64,000 bases of DNA from Mimachlamys varia (taxonomy: Eukaryota > Mollusca > Bivalvia > Pectinida > Pectinidae). The notes under the pieces are model-generated. The model had not been told where the DNA came from. It searched no databases and worked only from the letters and a program-made list of their open reading frames with translations. Positions 35,139-46,358 of this stretch are shown here, piece after piece. The translations under genes were made by a program, and so were the position numbers. Every line of letters begins with the position of its first letter. The stretch's first letter is position 1. The stretch is taken from contig OX392527.1 in the NCBI GenBank assembly GCA_947623455.1, positions 13,326,001 through 13,390,000 on the forward strand, given 5' to 3'.

Positions 35139-38100
35139 CTGCAAGTAAACACATCGCTATATAAAGATGGATCCTGGCTCTTATTTTACAATGTTACGTA
35201 ATCATAAGTGTAATATCCTAGGTATCAGATAACCTCTGAACCTTATAAAAGATAAATTCTACAGGAGAAATCGTTTGATACTTTTCATTCCATAGCTTTT
35301 GTTTCAATTGATAGGAAATGCATTTGAGATCAATAATGCTAAATTAACAAAAATAATGTTGTACGATAATATTATAATATTCATGTCTTGTACTTCCGCC
35401 TGTCATCTTCTTTTATAACATCATATTTCTAAGGCATTTTGAATAATGTTTCATCATAATTACATGCATCTCTTTTTGCACATTTTGTATCATTGGAATT
35501 AGTCACTGTTTTGTTATAATTTTGTTTGATTCTCCCCTACAACATTTGTCCTGCACAACTATTGCATGATTTAGGGAACAGGAAGAAAACTACATTTGTA
35601 ATTGTAACGTGTAAAGTTGTACATATAATGACATCACACCATTGCTATATCATAGAAATTCCATTAGCAAACACACAGGAAACACCTTCATCAGGAAGCA
35701 TGATTGGACGCGATATTGACCAATACACGTGTGTAGAATCCCAATCATGTAACAGCTAGTGCTGGATTAGGTGACAACTAAAGCAGGCTGCATGCACAAT
35801 AATTAACTTCGGAGATTAATCAGTAATTGAACGAAATGCATCAAAGGTTTTTACGTTGGAAAGCCACCATGTTAATGTCGACAGCTAATTGATTTATTTC
35901 AACATGTAGGACATTTAATTATTAGAATGATCCAAAGTATTAACTAAATGTTGGCCTTATTCATTTGACTGTTGACTTTCCATTATGCGTTCTTTTCAAC
36001 TTCCTGAATTGTTGAACAACGATTGACTGAAATTACCCGATCTAATCTTACTGTAGAGAGCTAGGGACGTAGATCATGATATACATTAGTAATGCACATT
36101 ACTTGTGGTTGAAGCTGTCCAGGTATGGAGCATTTTCCGGCACCACGAATCCGTAGCCAGCTGTGTTGAAAATTTCGTCAGCTAGTGCGTAGGTCTTACA
36201 GTCGCTTAGGACGTGGTATTCTAGCTGAGACCGATCAGTCATGTAGGCAGTGTCTGTTGTCCTGACAATGTCCAGTGCGTCGTTTGTACTTTTGACCACC
36301 GGCATGTCCCCCATCCTGCTCCAAATTGTTTTGTAGATACCAGAATCTGCAGTCTGGGAATGTTGAATGAATAATAATATACCAACCCTCAGCAATGTAT
36401 ATGAACAAATGTTTTCCATTCTTTAAAACGATGCTGGTATTGTTTTCTTTTAACTCACAAGAAGATTATCAAAAAATCCTTTATATAAATAACGCATTGA
36501 AGAATATAAAAGTAAATATATATTCAACAAAAGGATCCCACGTTGTCTCAAACAGACTGCAGAATACATGTATTTATCCTTTCCTTGAACCAGCACAATT
36601 GAAGATGACACTATATCCAAGCTTCAAAATGTTTATTCAGAGTTATGCAGTTGTCATTTAATAAACATGTATAAAAAGACATACAGGGGCATCAAGACAT
36701 TCAAAGTGAACTCTGTTTCAGTAAATGGTGCCTTTCCTTCTTCTAACGCAAAGTTAAAACATAAGTGAGGAAAAGAAATTTATTTGGTAGCTAACTGTCA
36801 GTTCTTGCCTTACACAGAATGTATACCTGGAAGAGGGAGTAAAGGTTGGTTCCAGCCTTCACGAGGGGTTTGATCTGTTCGTGAGCTGCCAGTTCGTTAA
36901 GGCTATTGATTGGTTTCACGGCTATAGTAACAGTGAGGAAGGCTGCCAGATTAGCAGTGTACGTAGATGTGATGAGAATGGTGAACACCCACCAAAACCC
37001 GACGATACATCGACCGGAAATGGCTGTCGGGTAGGTAACTCCCCCTGTTTGTATACAAGTAATGGTGTAAAAACCAAGAACACCTCACGTCAACAAAACG
37101 ATAATCCGAACTCAAAATCGATTAGAAAGATTTACATGGCGACCCTTGTAAAAGTACAAGAAAATTAGACCAGGTGTTCCGAAAGAGAAAGTGCCTTCTG
37201 CTTCATTGACGACACCCGCCATGTAAAGCATGAGACAAATCGCGTGCTCCATTTTAGTAAAAGATATTCGACATTAAATTTAAAAGAACTCGAGCAACAA
37301 GTATAGGAATTTGTATGGTGATCTTTATGCTGTTGAAAGCCTGGTATAGAAATGGTATTGGGATAAAAAGGGAACGAACCTTGGTTGACAAATGTTCCAA
37401 ACACCAGCCACATATTACTTGTTAAGCCGACCTCGTCTGGGGAGGAATCCTTCTGCCGGCGATTGTAGGCTGTGTATGGGCTGAACCTGTTCACAATGAA
37501 CAATAGTACACCGACACACACGATAGCAATGGCAATACAGCCCCACACTGGTGGAGCGAACGGTCGGATAATCCGAAACAGTTTGTCAGCATCGGCGTCC
37601 GGGCGGGTGGTTAGGATACCTGCTCCATCTTCCATAAATGGTTTCGTGAAATCAATGACACGCTCTCTCAGGGATGTGATTGTAAACGGCCCAATAGCAA
37701 AGGCTACTTCCTGTAAAGGGATGATTTGTTTAATATGAGAAATATAACCAGTTCAATAACTTCAGCTTATTGAAGCAACTTGTAGCATTAGTTTGCTCGA
37801 ATAATTTAATGCTTCATTGTTTCAAAAACTTAACTGAGAAAATAGTAATTGTAAAACCTACCCCTCTCTTAACCATGCCAACCATTCCATTCCATGATCC
37901 GTCCGCATTAGGTCCTCCCCATAGTCCATCAGGGGGTTCTACAAGGGTGTACCTGGAACAGGAGAACTATCTAGGCTGGACATTTGTAATACGAAAGGGG
38001 ATATGAATATACCGTCAAATACTGTAACTTTTAAATCCTGATATTGAATCAAGTTTCTTACCTGAAGTTAAACCTCACAGCGAGTTCGTCCAATATATCC

Positions 38101-41100
38101 AGGCAAAACCCAGTGAATGTGACTGTCCCGTTATTCTCGGACCGAATTGTAAACGGTTTTGCCTGAAAAAAACAGAACACCACTGTAAACGAGGAGATAT
38201 GTGATGAAATGTTTTATTGAAATAAGGGGAAATAATTATGCTCTCAAAGAAACTTGAGAAAATAACATACAACGCAGGGTCTCAGACTTTTTTTACGGTG
38301 ACTGTTATATCAACAACCTGTTTAATTAGAACAAACAACAAAGATATCATTTCCATCTCATTGTTTGCGTACCTCCTGTGTGGCGATGATCAGTGTCCGG
38401 TTCCCAAAGTCCATAAACGTATTCAAGAATACCATTATATCTTTCATTTGAAATCCTTTGTGGTTGTTCCAGGTTGCTACCATATCTGCGGAGGTATTCC
38501 GCCGGTCGGTCGTGCTGAGGATGTCGTACTCGATTGAGTCAGGAAACCCGTCACCGTCAAAGCTCCAGCCACCATCTGTAGTCATTGTATCGTTCCTCTA
38601 CATTAAACGAATGATAACATTAGTAATTAACTTTAATACATTGTCCTTTTTAATTATTAAATTACTCTACAGCGTTTTACAACACACAGCTATATCAGTA
38701 TAAGTCATAAATCTAGCGAATATAATCACCATTATACATTCAGCAAGAAGATAATCATCCCAATGTGAACATAGATACCGGGTTAACAAATAACAGATGA
38801 CGTAACACACACATATGCTGCACCTTTTGAATTTAGTAATAGATACAGTATGCTGAAAAAATGAATTAAACTGTAACATACAGCTGTTTCGTCCTCCTTG
38901 GCTGTTCAGTGATGCTAGGGGGTGATGGTAGTACATATTTTCTGTATGAAAAGCCTAAATACAGACGTGAAGAAGTGGGTCTTTATACCCTTGAGTATAC
39001 ATGATAACTTTATTTATCATTTGTAGGATTGGGTCATTCTTTGTTATGGACGGGGATGTGATAGTTTGAATAAAGAAAAGATCAAATATACTGGATTATT
39101 ATTCCGATGCTAAAATCTCAATATTTCTCCTAAAAAATGATTGAAATGAAAATGAAAAATACATCGCACTGATTAGCATTGATGTGTGGACTAATTTATC
39201 AAATCGGATCCTTGGTGTACCTGGCAGCTCATTAGGCATGTTGTTTCTTTATGCGATATGACTTCCGGGTATTCGACAGTAATTTTAAGCAATTCAGAGA
39301 ATGGGTTATAAGACATCAATATATATCAACAGTTGATAGTGTCACTACCGACTGGGGATATATACTATAAACATTGGTTATACACCACCAATATAGGTAA
39401 ACAAATGATAGTGTCACGTACGACAGGGGATATAAACCATAAACATTGGTTATAAGCCACCAATATAGGTAGACAGTTGATAGTCTCGAAACCGATAAAG
39501 GATATAAACAAACCATACACATTGACTATAAGACACCAATATAGGTAAACAGTTGATAGTGTCATGACCGACAGGGGATATAAACCATACATATTGACTA
39601 TAAGACACCAATATAGGTAAACAGTTGATAGTGTCACGACCGACAGGGGATATAAACTATAAGCATTGGCTATAAGACACCAATATTGGTGAAGAGTTGA
39701 TAGTGTCACCTACGACAGGGGATATCAACTATAGACACTGGCTATATGACACCAATATACGTAAACAGTTGATAGAGGCACGACCGACAGGGGATAAAAA
39801 CTATAAAATCAAATAAGCAGGTCTACTTGAAGGAGATTTGCCAATATTTACAACAACTATTTCCCACATAATGTCAATCAATATGTTTACAAACTAAATA
39901 AGAGAATATCAAAGCGTTAACAAAATCATAATTCGAACTGAAAATCGATTAAACTAGGGGCAAAACTTACCCCAAGCATGTTGAACCGAACTGTCTGCAT
40001 CCATAGAGAAGGAGATATTTTCAAATCCGTGCAAGTTGTCGAATGATTTTCTGGGTACGTTTCCGTAATATTTACATAGTCTTTAATAAAAGCACCACTG
40101 AAGATAGTAACTGCTTCTTCAATAAAGGAAACGTCAACCTAGAGAATGGAAAGAAGACAGGTTTTATTTTATCTCCTATGGAGGCTAAATTCCTAAGCGA
40201 TGCTATGCAAGTGTAAATGTTAGCTGCTACCAGCGTTTAAGAATGAAAATATAATTCAACTTGGTCATAAAATCTGAAACAAAGTTGTGATATTGTAAAC
40301 GAGTTAGCAGACAGTGAAAAGTTACTTAAAATTTCAATCAAAATATTTTATCAATAATATATACTCTCTATAATATTTCTTATTATTTAATGAAATATAT
40401 TATCGTGATAAAATTCTGATTGCAAGTTATAAAAAACGTGTAATTGCTTTTTAAAAATATATAGAAATAAAAAAGAAAACAAAACAGAAATTAGAAAGTA
40501 CCAAAGCGTCCACAAAACTATAATCAGAACTCAAAAATCGATTAAACCAGGAGCAAAATATGAACAAAAGAAAAAATTACATGCAGACCCTTAAAAAGTA
40601 CAAAATAATTTGACCAGGTGTTCCGGAACAGTAAACGTCTTCTGCTTCATCTACGCTACCCACCATTTAAACAAAGTCAGATCAAAGTGAATGCCATGGC
40701 CTTAAGTGAGAACTAAGACATATGTCAAGATGGCAACCATCAAACGTGTTTATGGTCTGAATCAACCTACATTCTTTGAATCTTTTTTTTTTTGCCGTAA
40801 GCTTGTTCGTCAGCAGCCGACATTTATCACGAATATTTTTTATTCAGACCAAGCCCTAAAATAACGAATCAAATGCGACATGTAGCTACTATAGGTTGGA
40901 GAATCAGAGATGTTACTATCAAAAAAGGGAAAGTTTACGACCGAAAACCGAAATGGTCATGTTTATTGTACCACGTGGGATTAGTAAGAGCTAGTTGGCA
41001 ATAAGAAAGTGTCAATGGCTGACTTTAAAATCGATTTATCCAATCATAAAGCTCAGATGATCGTTTGCTATTCCGTCGCGTTTATGACCATATTTCTAGA

Positions 41101-43549
41101 CATTTTTATTTGTTTACTTACCTTCTCCGTATGGCACTTTTGACTCGCCTCGTTTCCGCCCCTCTTTCTCTGAAGCAATACGAGATTACTTTCTGAGAAT
41201 TGTGAAGGGGGTTTCCAACTGCATACAAAGGGATTACTCTCTACGGTCAGCCAGAAAAAGTTCGGTCCAAGCATCGCGCCTTCGTATGCCTACAGGAAAT
41301 AGTTATCGTATATAAAAAGAATGAAACGGAAACGGCACTTTTGGATGAAATGAAAAACGATTTGTTAATGAGTACAATTAACCTCAGACAGTGTTGCTTT
41401 GAGTTTGGATAGATATGCATTGTTTACATTTATAAACCAACCAAATCCCCCTGAGAACATGTTGAAGATACAGATGACATATATCTATCAGGGCCGTATT
41501 CTGTACCATAAATCTTTATGTGTGACCAACACCTGTTTCTCGAGCAGGCAGCTAGGGAACACCGAAGTGACAACAAAATCTAAATTATAGTTAAAAAAAC
41601 AACAATACTGTACAATTGCAATCAAATAACAGCATCACCTTTTGCATGAGATCCTCCAGTATATCCTCGGTTACTATGACGATAAAATTCTTACATTCTA
41701 GTCGTTTGATTGTATCTATCGTACCCATGATGCCGGTAGTGTTTGTTAACCTAACTAGACGCGAATGTGTCAGAAGTCTGGAAATTCCCATCAGTAAATT
41801 CTGCATACAGCGGGAGTCTAGATGGTGACAAAAAAGACATATTCAACAACAATATTATAACAGTCAACAACAATATCATTGTAAAATGCAGCGGCACTTT
41901 TTGTCGAATTGCATCACAAGTATCAACAAAAAAATATCCAAAACAGTCTTTTGTTATCAATACGTATTTATGAGACAGTAAAAACATTCTGACAAAACTT
42001 ACTGAAAACAGAATCATACAAAATGGTGAGTTCCGACCATCCCTCGGCGTTCACTATGCTCGTCACAGCTTTGTTTAGTGTGTAACAGTCGGGGAGCATT
42101 TTAATGGTCGGAGACGTTGATTGGTGTACTTCTGGATCGCACGGTTCGGACGCGTAAACTAGGCTGGGGATCGCAAGACGTGCTGTATAATAGTCCATAT
42201 ACCTTGTTGATGGACAGTCGAGGAAGCTTATAAAACCCACTCCTCCATCATGTAAATGTTTACAGACTGAGACCGGAAAAGTGAAAAAGAAAAGAAAAAT
42301 TGAAAGCATCAGTATGATCATTGTCGGAAACCCACGGTACACTTCTCTGACGTTTGCATCCCGTGGGCTAAAATCGAAAGAAACTCTCGGTTTCGTACTA
42401 AAATAGTAGCCAATCATATCGATGGTTTCATCCTTGACTACATACAGCCGGGACATCAAGCCGGGGTATCCCGTTTCATTTGTAGCACCGTCCGTCAACA
42501 AAACCTGTTGGTTGTGTTATAATTGTGCCGATTGTGATTAAAATATAAGGTCCTGCTATACCGCGATTGACATCGGCGTCATGTCTACAGGAATATGCTG
42601 ATCGTGGTCACGGTAAAATCATCTAACAGAGTGTCACGAGAAACGACCATTCTGATTGGTTGAAATCTCCGAATAGACTTCTATTCGGGGAAACGAAGAT
42701 TTATACCGATTCTGGCCCACGGGATGCAAACGTCAGAGAAGTGTACCGTGGGTTTCCGACGATGCAGTATGATTTGTTCATGCTTTTCATGATTCTATGC
42801 AGAGTAGTGCATTCATTATATTTTAGCTTTTATTAAACTAAAAATAATTTGATAAAAAATTGGGGATCGAAACCATCTACCTTAAGCAATTTTAGTAGTA
42901 AATATTTTAAGTCAAAAAGGGATAAGTACAGAGCAGACCCATTGTAACAGTGGCGTATTCTTCGTGACAAAATTTCCATTAACTGATAGACATGTACCTT
43001 TCCTAGAGACGTCCAGTATGTTGTTTTGAAGAACCTCGTAGAAGACTATGGATATGTTGATATGTATACCATCACCTGTTTCTGTTACAAACGTTACATT
43101 TTCCGTTGACACAGGTGGGTAATCTTTGTGGTAGAGGACGGCTGCAAACCAGTGTCATAAACATATGTCTCAGTACATGATATGAACATTTCTTTCTTTA
43201 TAAAAACATGGTTACAACTGTGTCTTAATTCGAAATGTTAAGAATTAGAAAGGACATATGCTGAAGCAATATAACTCAACTTCATAAGATTTTCATTCAT
43301 AAAACTTAATCAACTTTACTGATGTTTTACTTATTAAATATAAATTCATAATGTTAACGTTTAATCATAATCCATAATACCGCAATCGTTTGCCTTCGTA
43401 CTCTGGGATAGTACCGAAAACTGTTCATGTTGTGATTGATATGCATTTCTATGAAAGTACTCACCAATGCTGTTTTTATTTGAAATTGTCCCTCCTGATC
43501 CTAGAAGTATCGCTGCCGTTGTTAATAGCAATCTTTTCAGTGAACTCAT
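34835..43549 (-). CDS. Ionotropic glutamate receptor B (13 coding exons, 842 aa, complete)
   Basis: Paralogue of the receptor at 3855-16175. Coding exons: 43549-43465, 43141-42998, 42266-42003, 41817-41639, 41289-41122, 40138-39971, 38597-38373, 38162-38062, 37952-37862, 37710-37380, 37044-36827, 36353-36103, 35138-34835; phases 1,1,1,0,0,0,0,2,0,1,0,2; total 2529 nt. Signal peptide about 1-20, amino-terminal domain to about 400, S1 from 412, M1 about 528-550, pore loop 573-597, M3 with [10 protein letters not shown] at 613-622, M4 about 783-807, then a tail of about 35 residues. Aligned to GluA2, agonist Arg is R490 ([17 protein letters not shown]), the aromatic is F427, and the S2 acid is Asp698, as in NMDA and delta subunits. 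The Q/R/N site is Asn584. C710 and C766 should pair. No disabling change is seen; the class is unassigned. Confidence 0.9.
36103..36353 (-). CDS. iGluR B exon 12: S2
   Basis: 251 nt, residues 659-741. Contains [20 protein letters not shown] with Asp698 and Cys710, then [17 protein letters not shown]. Acceptor CATTCCCAG, donor GTAATG, phase 2. Confidence 0.92.
36827..37044 (-). CDS. iGluR B exon 11: pore exit and M3
   Basis: 218 nt, residues 586-658. [20 protein letters not shown] leads into [20 protein letters not shown]. Acceptor is TACAAACAG at 37047; a second in-phase AG further in would delete the pore exit, so it was not used. Donor GTATAC. Confidence 0.92.
37072..37250 (+). repeat. Dispersed module, copy 4 (intron 10 of iGluR B)
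   Basis: CGTCAACAAAACGATAATCC, then GACCAGGTGTTCCGAAAGAG and TTCTGCTTCATTGACGACAC. Starts about 25 bp upstream of the exon 11 acceptor, antisense to the gene. Confidence 0.75.
37380..37710 (-). CDS. iGluR B exon 10: end of S1, M1 and pore loop
   Basis: 331 nt, residues 476-585. [20 protein letters not shown] contains P483, T485 and R490, the canonical agonist set. M1 is around 528-550; the pore helix [12 protein letters not shown] puts Asn584 at the Q/R/N site. Donor is GTTCGT, weaker than the other donors, phase 1. Confidence 0.94.
37862..37952 (-). CDS. iGluR B exon 9: ligand-binding S1, second part
   Basis: 91 nt, residues 445-475: [20 protein letters not shown] then [10 protein letters not shown], the usual segment before the agonist Arg. 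Acceptor TCCTGTTCCAG, donor GTAGGT. The intron between exons 8 and 9 is absent in gene A. Confidence 0.92.
38062..38162 (-). CDS. iGluR B exon 8: ligand-binding S1, first part
   Basis: 101 nt, phase 0 to 2, residues 412-444: [20 protein letters not shown] then [22 protein letters not shown] is the YEGYCVDL motif of AMPA receptors; F427 takes the place of Tyr450. Acceptor TTTTTTCAG, donor GTAAGA. Confidence 0.92.
38373..38597 (-). CDS. iGluR B exon 7: amino-terminal domain, end
   Basis: 225 nt, 75 codons, residues 337-411. Contains [20 protein letters not shown] and [10 protein letters not shown]. Acceptor TTTAATGTAG, donor GTACGC. Gene A uses shorter exons here. Confidence 0.85.
38872..38935 (+). 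repeat. Dispersed repeat with partner at 50879-50935
   Basis: CATACAGCTGTTTCGTCCTC then GTTCAGTGATGCTAGG recurs, diverged, near 50.9 kb in the same orientation. Confidence 0.55.
39309..39815. repeat. About 72-bp tandem repeat, 7 copies, in intron 6 of iGluR B
   Basis: Unit CACCAATATAGGTAAACAGT + TGATAGTGTCACGACCGACA + GGGGATATAAACTATAAAC and a variable end. Confidence 0.88.
39899..39968 (+). repeat. Dispersed module, copy 5, truncated at a splice donor
   Basis: AGAGAATATCAAAGCGTTAA to GGGGCAAAA, stopping where the antisense donor GTAAGT of iGluR B exon 6 begins. Confidence 0.65.
39971..40138 (-). CDS. iGluR B exon 6: amino-terminal domain
   Basis: 168 nt, 56 codons, residues 281-336: [20 protein letters not shown] onward. 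Acceptor CATTCTCTAG, donor GTAAGT. A truncated copy of the dispersed module ends within a few bases of this donor on the intron side. Confidence 0.85.
40492..40750 (+). repeat. Dispersed module, copy 6 (intron 5 of iGluR B)
   Basis: AGAAAGTACCAAAGCGTCCA, GACCAGGTGTTCCGGAACAG, CTTCTGCTTCATCTACGCTA, and a 3' end with AAGATGGCAACCAT. Confidence 0.75.
41122..41289 (-). CDS. iGluR B exon 5: amino-terminal domain
   Basis: 168 nt, 56 codons, residues 225-280: [19 protein letters not shown] onward. The phrase ML-GP-FFWLT is characteristic of the second lobe of iGluR amino-terminal domains. Acceptor TTCCTGTAG, donor GTAAGT. Confidence 0.88.
41639..41817 (-). CDS. iGluR B exon 4: amino-terminal domain
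   Basis: 179 nt, phase 1 to 0, residues 165-224, from [19 protein letters not shown] to [13 protein letters not shown]. Acceptor CACCATCTAG; the donor GTGATG is weak but keeps phase. Confidence 0.82.
42003..42266 (-). CDS. iGluR B exon 3: amino-terminal domain
   Basis: 264 nt, residues 77-164, phase 1 to 1. [20 protein letters not shown], then LAIPSLVY, and [12 protein letters not shown] at the end, matching VKLVLFDSAY of gene A. Acceptor CCGGTCTCAG, donor GTAAGT. The reading frame stays open upstream into an S1-like fragment at 42267-42507 that is not part of this exon. Confidence 0.85.
42267..42507 (-). pseudogene. Orphan S1-like ligand-binding fragment in intron 2 of iGluR B
   Basis: An open frame reads [20 protein letters not shown], then [20 protein letters not shown]. 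This matches the S1 pattern of iGluR and IR proteins: G-L-M, D-M, S-T-x-x-R and DFSP, including the candidate agonist Arg. It is followed by a hydrophobic stretch ([13 protein letters not shown]) where M1 would be. A splice acceptor-like AACCAACAG lies at its 5' edge. It sits where no S1 belongs, between amino-terminal exons 2 and 3. It may be an inserted gene fragment or relic of a duplicated receptor. Function is unknown. Confidence 0.5.
42319..42368. repeat. 50-bp inverted repeat, arm 1
   Basis: Reverse complement of 42715-42764 with one mismatch. This arm is the end of the S1-like fragment. Confidence 0.85.
42715..42764. repeat. 50-bp inverted repeat, arm 2
   Basis: Starts GCCCACGGGATGCAAACGTC. 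An 8-bp perfect hairpin (CCGAATAG / CTATTCGG) lies at 42669-42688 between the arms. Confidence 0.85.
42998..43141 (-). CDS. iGluR B exon 2: start of amino-terminal domain
   Basis: 144 nt, residues 29-76 ([20 protein letters not shown] onward). Acceptor GGTTTGCAG, donor GTACAT. Same length and phases as exon 2 of gene A although the residues have diverged. Confidence 0.82.
43465..43549 (-). CDS. iGluR B exon 1: signal peptide
   Basis: Residues 1-28, [20 protein letters not shown] onward: two basic residues then a hydrophobic core. Donor GTGAGT, phase 1. The 18-19 nt just upstream of the ATG are a near-perfect tandem duplication (see 43553-43591). Confidence 0.8.
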
Positions 43550-43552
43550 TTT

Positions 43553-43591
43553 CTCGATTAGGTGGTCTTTTCTCGATTAGGTGATCTTTTT
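43553..43591 (-). repeat. Tandem duplication in the iGluR B leader
   Basis: Just upstream of the ATG the minus strand has two near-identical copies of a 19-base unit containing CACCTAATCGAGAAAA. Confidence 0.6.
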
Positions 43592-43594
43592 CTG

Positions 43595-44860
43595 GAAAAC
43601 AACCGATCTTCTTAGTAGCTTCTAGGACAATTTATCGACGTATGTTATTATGTTCGACCGTAAAGGATTTCGCATTCGTTACAGAGCATTTCTAGCTTCC
43701 ATACCGACAATGTCTGTTTCCCGCGGGGATCTAAATATCCAGTATCATTGGTTACTTTAAGTACACAATAGCGAAATCACAACGACAGGTAGAACCACAT
43801 GCTCTATAGCTCAACTTAACAAATCGATATGTTATTAATTTTGCAGACGTATAACAGGCTTGACCAACATAGATCAAATTGTATTATCCTCATGTTATAG
43901 CTGCTGGTATGTAACAAAACTATTGTCAAAGTGTCCACGAGTCAATCAGATCTTTTAACGTTTGTCCCATCATTAATATTAGAATATTGACAGGTTCTTG
44001 AACTCCACAGTTATCCAAAATTAGAGCAAGTAACTTCCATGACTGCTAACTATTTGTTTCGATATGATTTCTAGGCATATTATTGTTTATCACTACTTAG
44101 CATGCCACAGACAATGTCTGCTAAGAATCTCATTGTCCCATATACATTGCTCATTAATACAACGAAATTGAAGTACTTGATCACATTCAACAATGAAACG
44201 TTTTAAGCTTGTTTTCGCCCCCTCAGAAGTCACTACTTTGTGGTAAATGTGATGTAGTTGATAAATAATAGTGTTGTTTCAGGCATACAAACATTAGTAA
44301 AACTATATCAATTTAGCAGACATCCATGACATATTCCATTCACATTAACACAAACACCCGTTACAACTAACTGAGTTATACATGCTAGTAGAACATAAAC
44401 AATTGGCAGATTACCATTTCCTGTGGATGTAGCTATTGATCGTTAACGTTCTCGAGCTTGGAAAACCCTATTTCTTTTTATCTATGATTAATTATTTTGG
44501 AATCAATACAATTATGAAAAATACGATCTTATTTGTGGTAAAATTAGAGTTCGGTTTATTTGGTATAAATTGCCGTTTGTCTATGTAGATTTTCAGCTAA
44601 AATAGAGGGATTGTGTAAAATTTCATTATGTATAGCTGAACATCTGACGTATTGACATTTCCTTTATCTCTTTTCATCATTATTTAAGTCTAAGTACTTT
44701 ATTATATTAACTTTCATGTTTAGCTAATTATGACCTAACTATTTGCGCGCGAAGGGTAAAAGCAAATATCAAGAAACAATTTGATTAGATTCACATCATC
44801 CTTGCATGTTGAAAAAATATACTTGTCATAACAAGGTTTTACAAGACTTGTCAGAAAAAG
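43595..44860. other. Upstream region of iGluR B, nothing recognised
   Basis: The gene B promoter and any 5' UTR exon should lie here. No TATA box or other site stands out. Confidence 0.4.
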
Positions 44861-44864
44861 ACCT

Positions 44865-45540
44865 TGACAACTAAATAGTCTTGAGGATACTGTAACGTAG
44901 GTTGACAACTAAATAGTCTTGAGGATACTGTAACGTAGGTTGACAACTAAATAGGCTTGAGGATACTGTAACATAGGTTGACAACTAAATAGTCTTGAGG
45001 ATACTGTAACATAGGTTGACAACTAAATAGTCTTGAGGATACTGTAACGTAGGTTGACAACTAAATAGTCTTGAGGATACTGTAACATAGGTTGACAACT
45101 AAATAGTCTTGAGGATACTGTAACGTAGGTTGACAACTAAATAGTCTTGAGGATACTGTAACGTAGGTTGACAACTAAATAGTCTTGAGGATACTGTAAC
45201 GTAGGTTGACAACTAAATAGTCTTGAGGATACTGTAACGTAGGGTGACAACTAAATAGTCTTGAGGATACTGTAACGTAGGTTGACAACTAAATGGTCTT
45301 GAGGATACTGTAACGTAGGTTGACTACTAAATAGTCTTGAGGATACTGTAACGTAGGTTGACAACTAAATAGTCTTGAGGATACTGTAACGTAGGTTGAC
45401 AACTAAATAGTCTTGAGGATACTGTAACGTAGGTTGAAAACTAAATAGTCTTGAGGATACTGTAATAGGTTGACAACTAAATAGTCTTGAGGATACTGTA
45501 ACGTAGGTTGACAACTAAATGGTCTTGGGGATACTGTAAC
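44865..45540. repeat. 38-bp minisatellite, about 18 copies
   Basis: Unit TTGACAACTAAATAGTCTTG + AGGATACTGTAACGTAGG, very uniform (CGTAGG or CATAGG variants). Confidence 0.95.
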
Positions 45541-45829
45541 GGGGTAACGTAACGAAGCTGCATTAAACATGATACTAAAATAATGATAGAATCCTCAACT
45601 AAGTCACCAACGAAGGTTTTTGGGTCTTCGGTATTGAACTGCCATTCAAAATTCCAGTATTACCTCATTAAAGGGCAAAAAGTATTTTCCCATGACTGAC
45701 GTTAAAGGCACATATTATTGGACTCGTCAGCTAATGAGAATGTGATTGCAATGTTAGATACCAAAGCACTTAAAAAAAGGAGATTGAAATCGTATCACTG
45801 CATTAGATCAATCTATTTTGTTCAGCGTG

Positions 45830-46358
45830 GTGGATCTGACCAATTTGGGAGATTGGTATCTATATTACATTATACTGGATCTGACCAATCGGGGTAATTG
45901 ATATATAAATCAGTAATTTAAAGTGTATATTACACTATACTGGACCTGACCAATCGGGGTGATTGATATATAAATCAGTAATTTAAAGTGTATATTACAC
46001 TATACTGGATCTGACCAATCGGGTTGATTGATATATAAATCGGTAATTCAAAATGCATATTACACTATACTGGACCTGACCAATCGGGTTGATTGATATA
46101 TAAATCGGTAATTCAAAATGCATATTACACTATACTGGATCTGACCAATCGGGTTGATTGATATATAAATCGGTAATTCAAAATGCATATTACACTATAC
46201 TGGATCTGACAAATCGGGGTGATTGGTATATACTGGATCTGACCAATTGGGGTGATTGATATATATATCGGTAATTTAAAATGTGTATTACACTATACTG
46301 GATCTGACCAATCGGGGTGATTGGTATATATACCGGTTATTTAAAATGCTTAGTACAC
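45830..46358. repeat. About 65-bp tandem repeat, part 1
   Basis: Unit TATACTGGATCTGACCAATC + GGGTTGATTGATATATAAAT + CGGTAATTCAAAATGCATAT + TACAC. Continues at 46719. Confidence 0.9.

Noticed and set aside
41968..42501. A single 177-aa exon of iGluR B
   Set aside because: Its first part is an S1-like fragment out of domain order, and a clear acceptor at 42267-42268 starts the true exon 3 in the phase required by exon 2.
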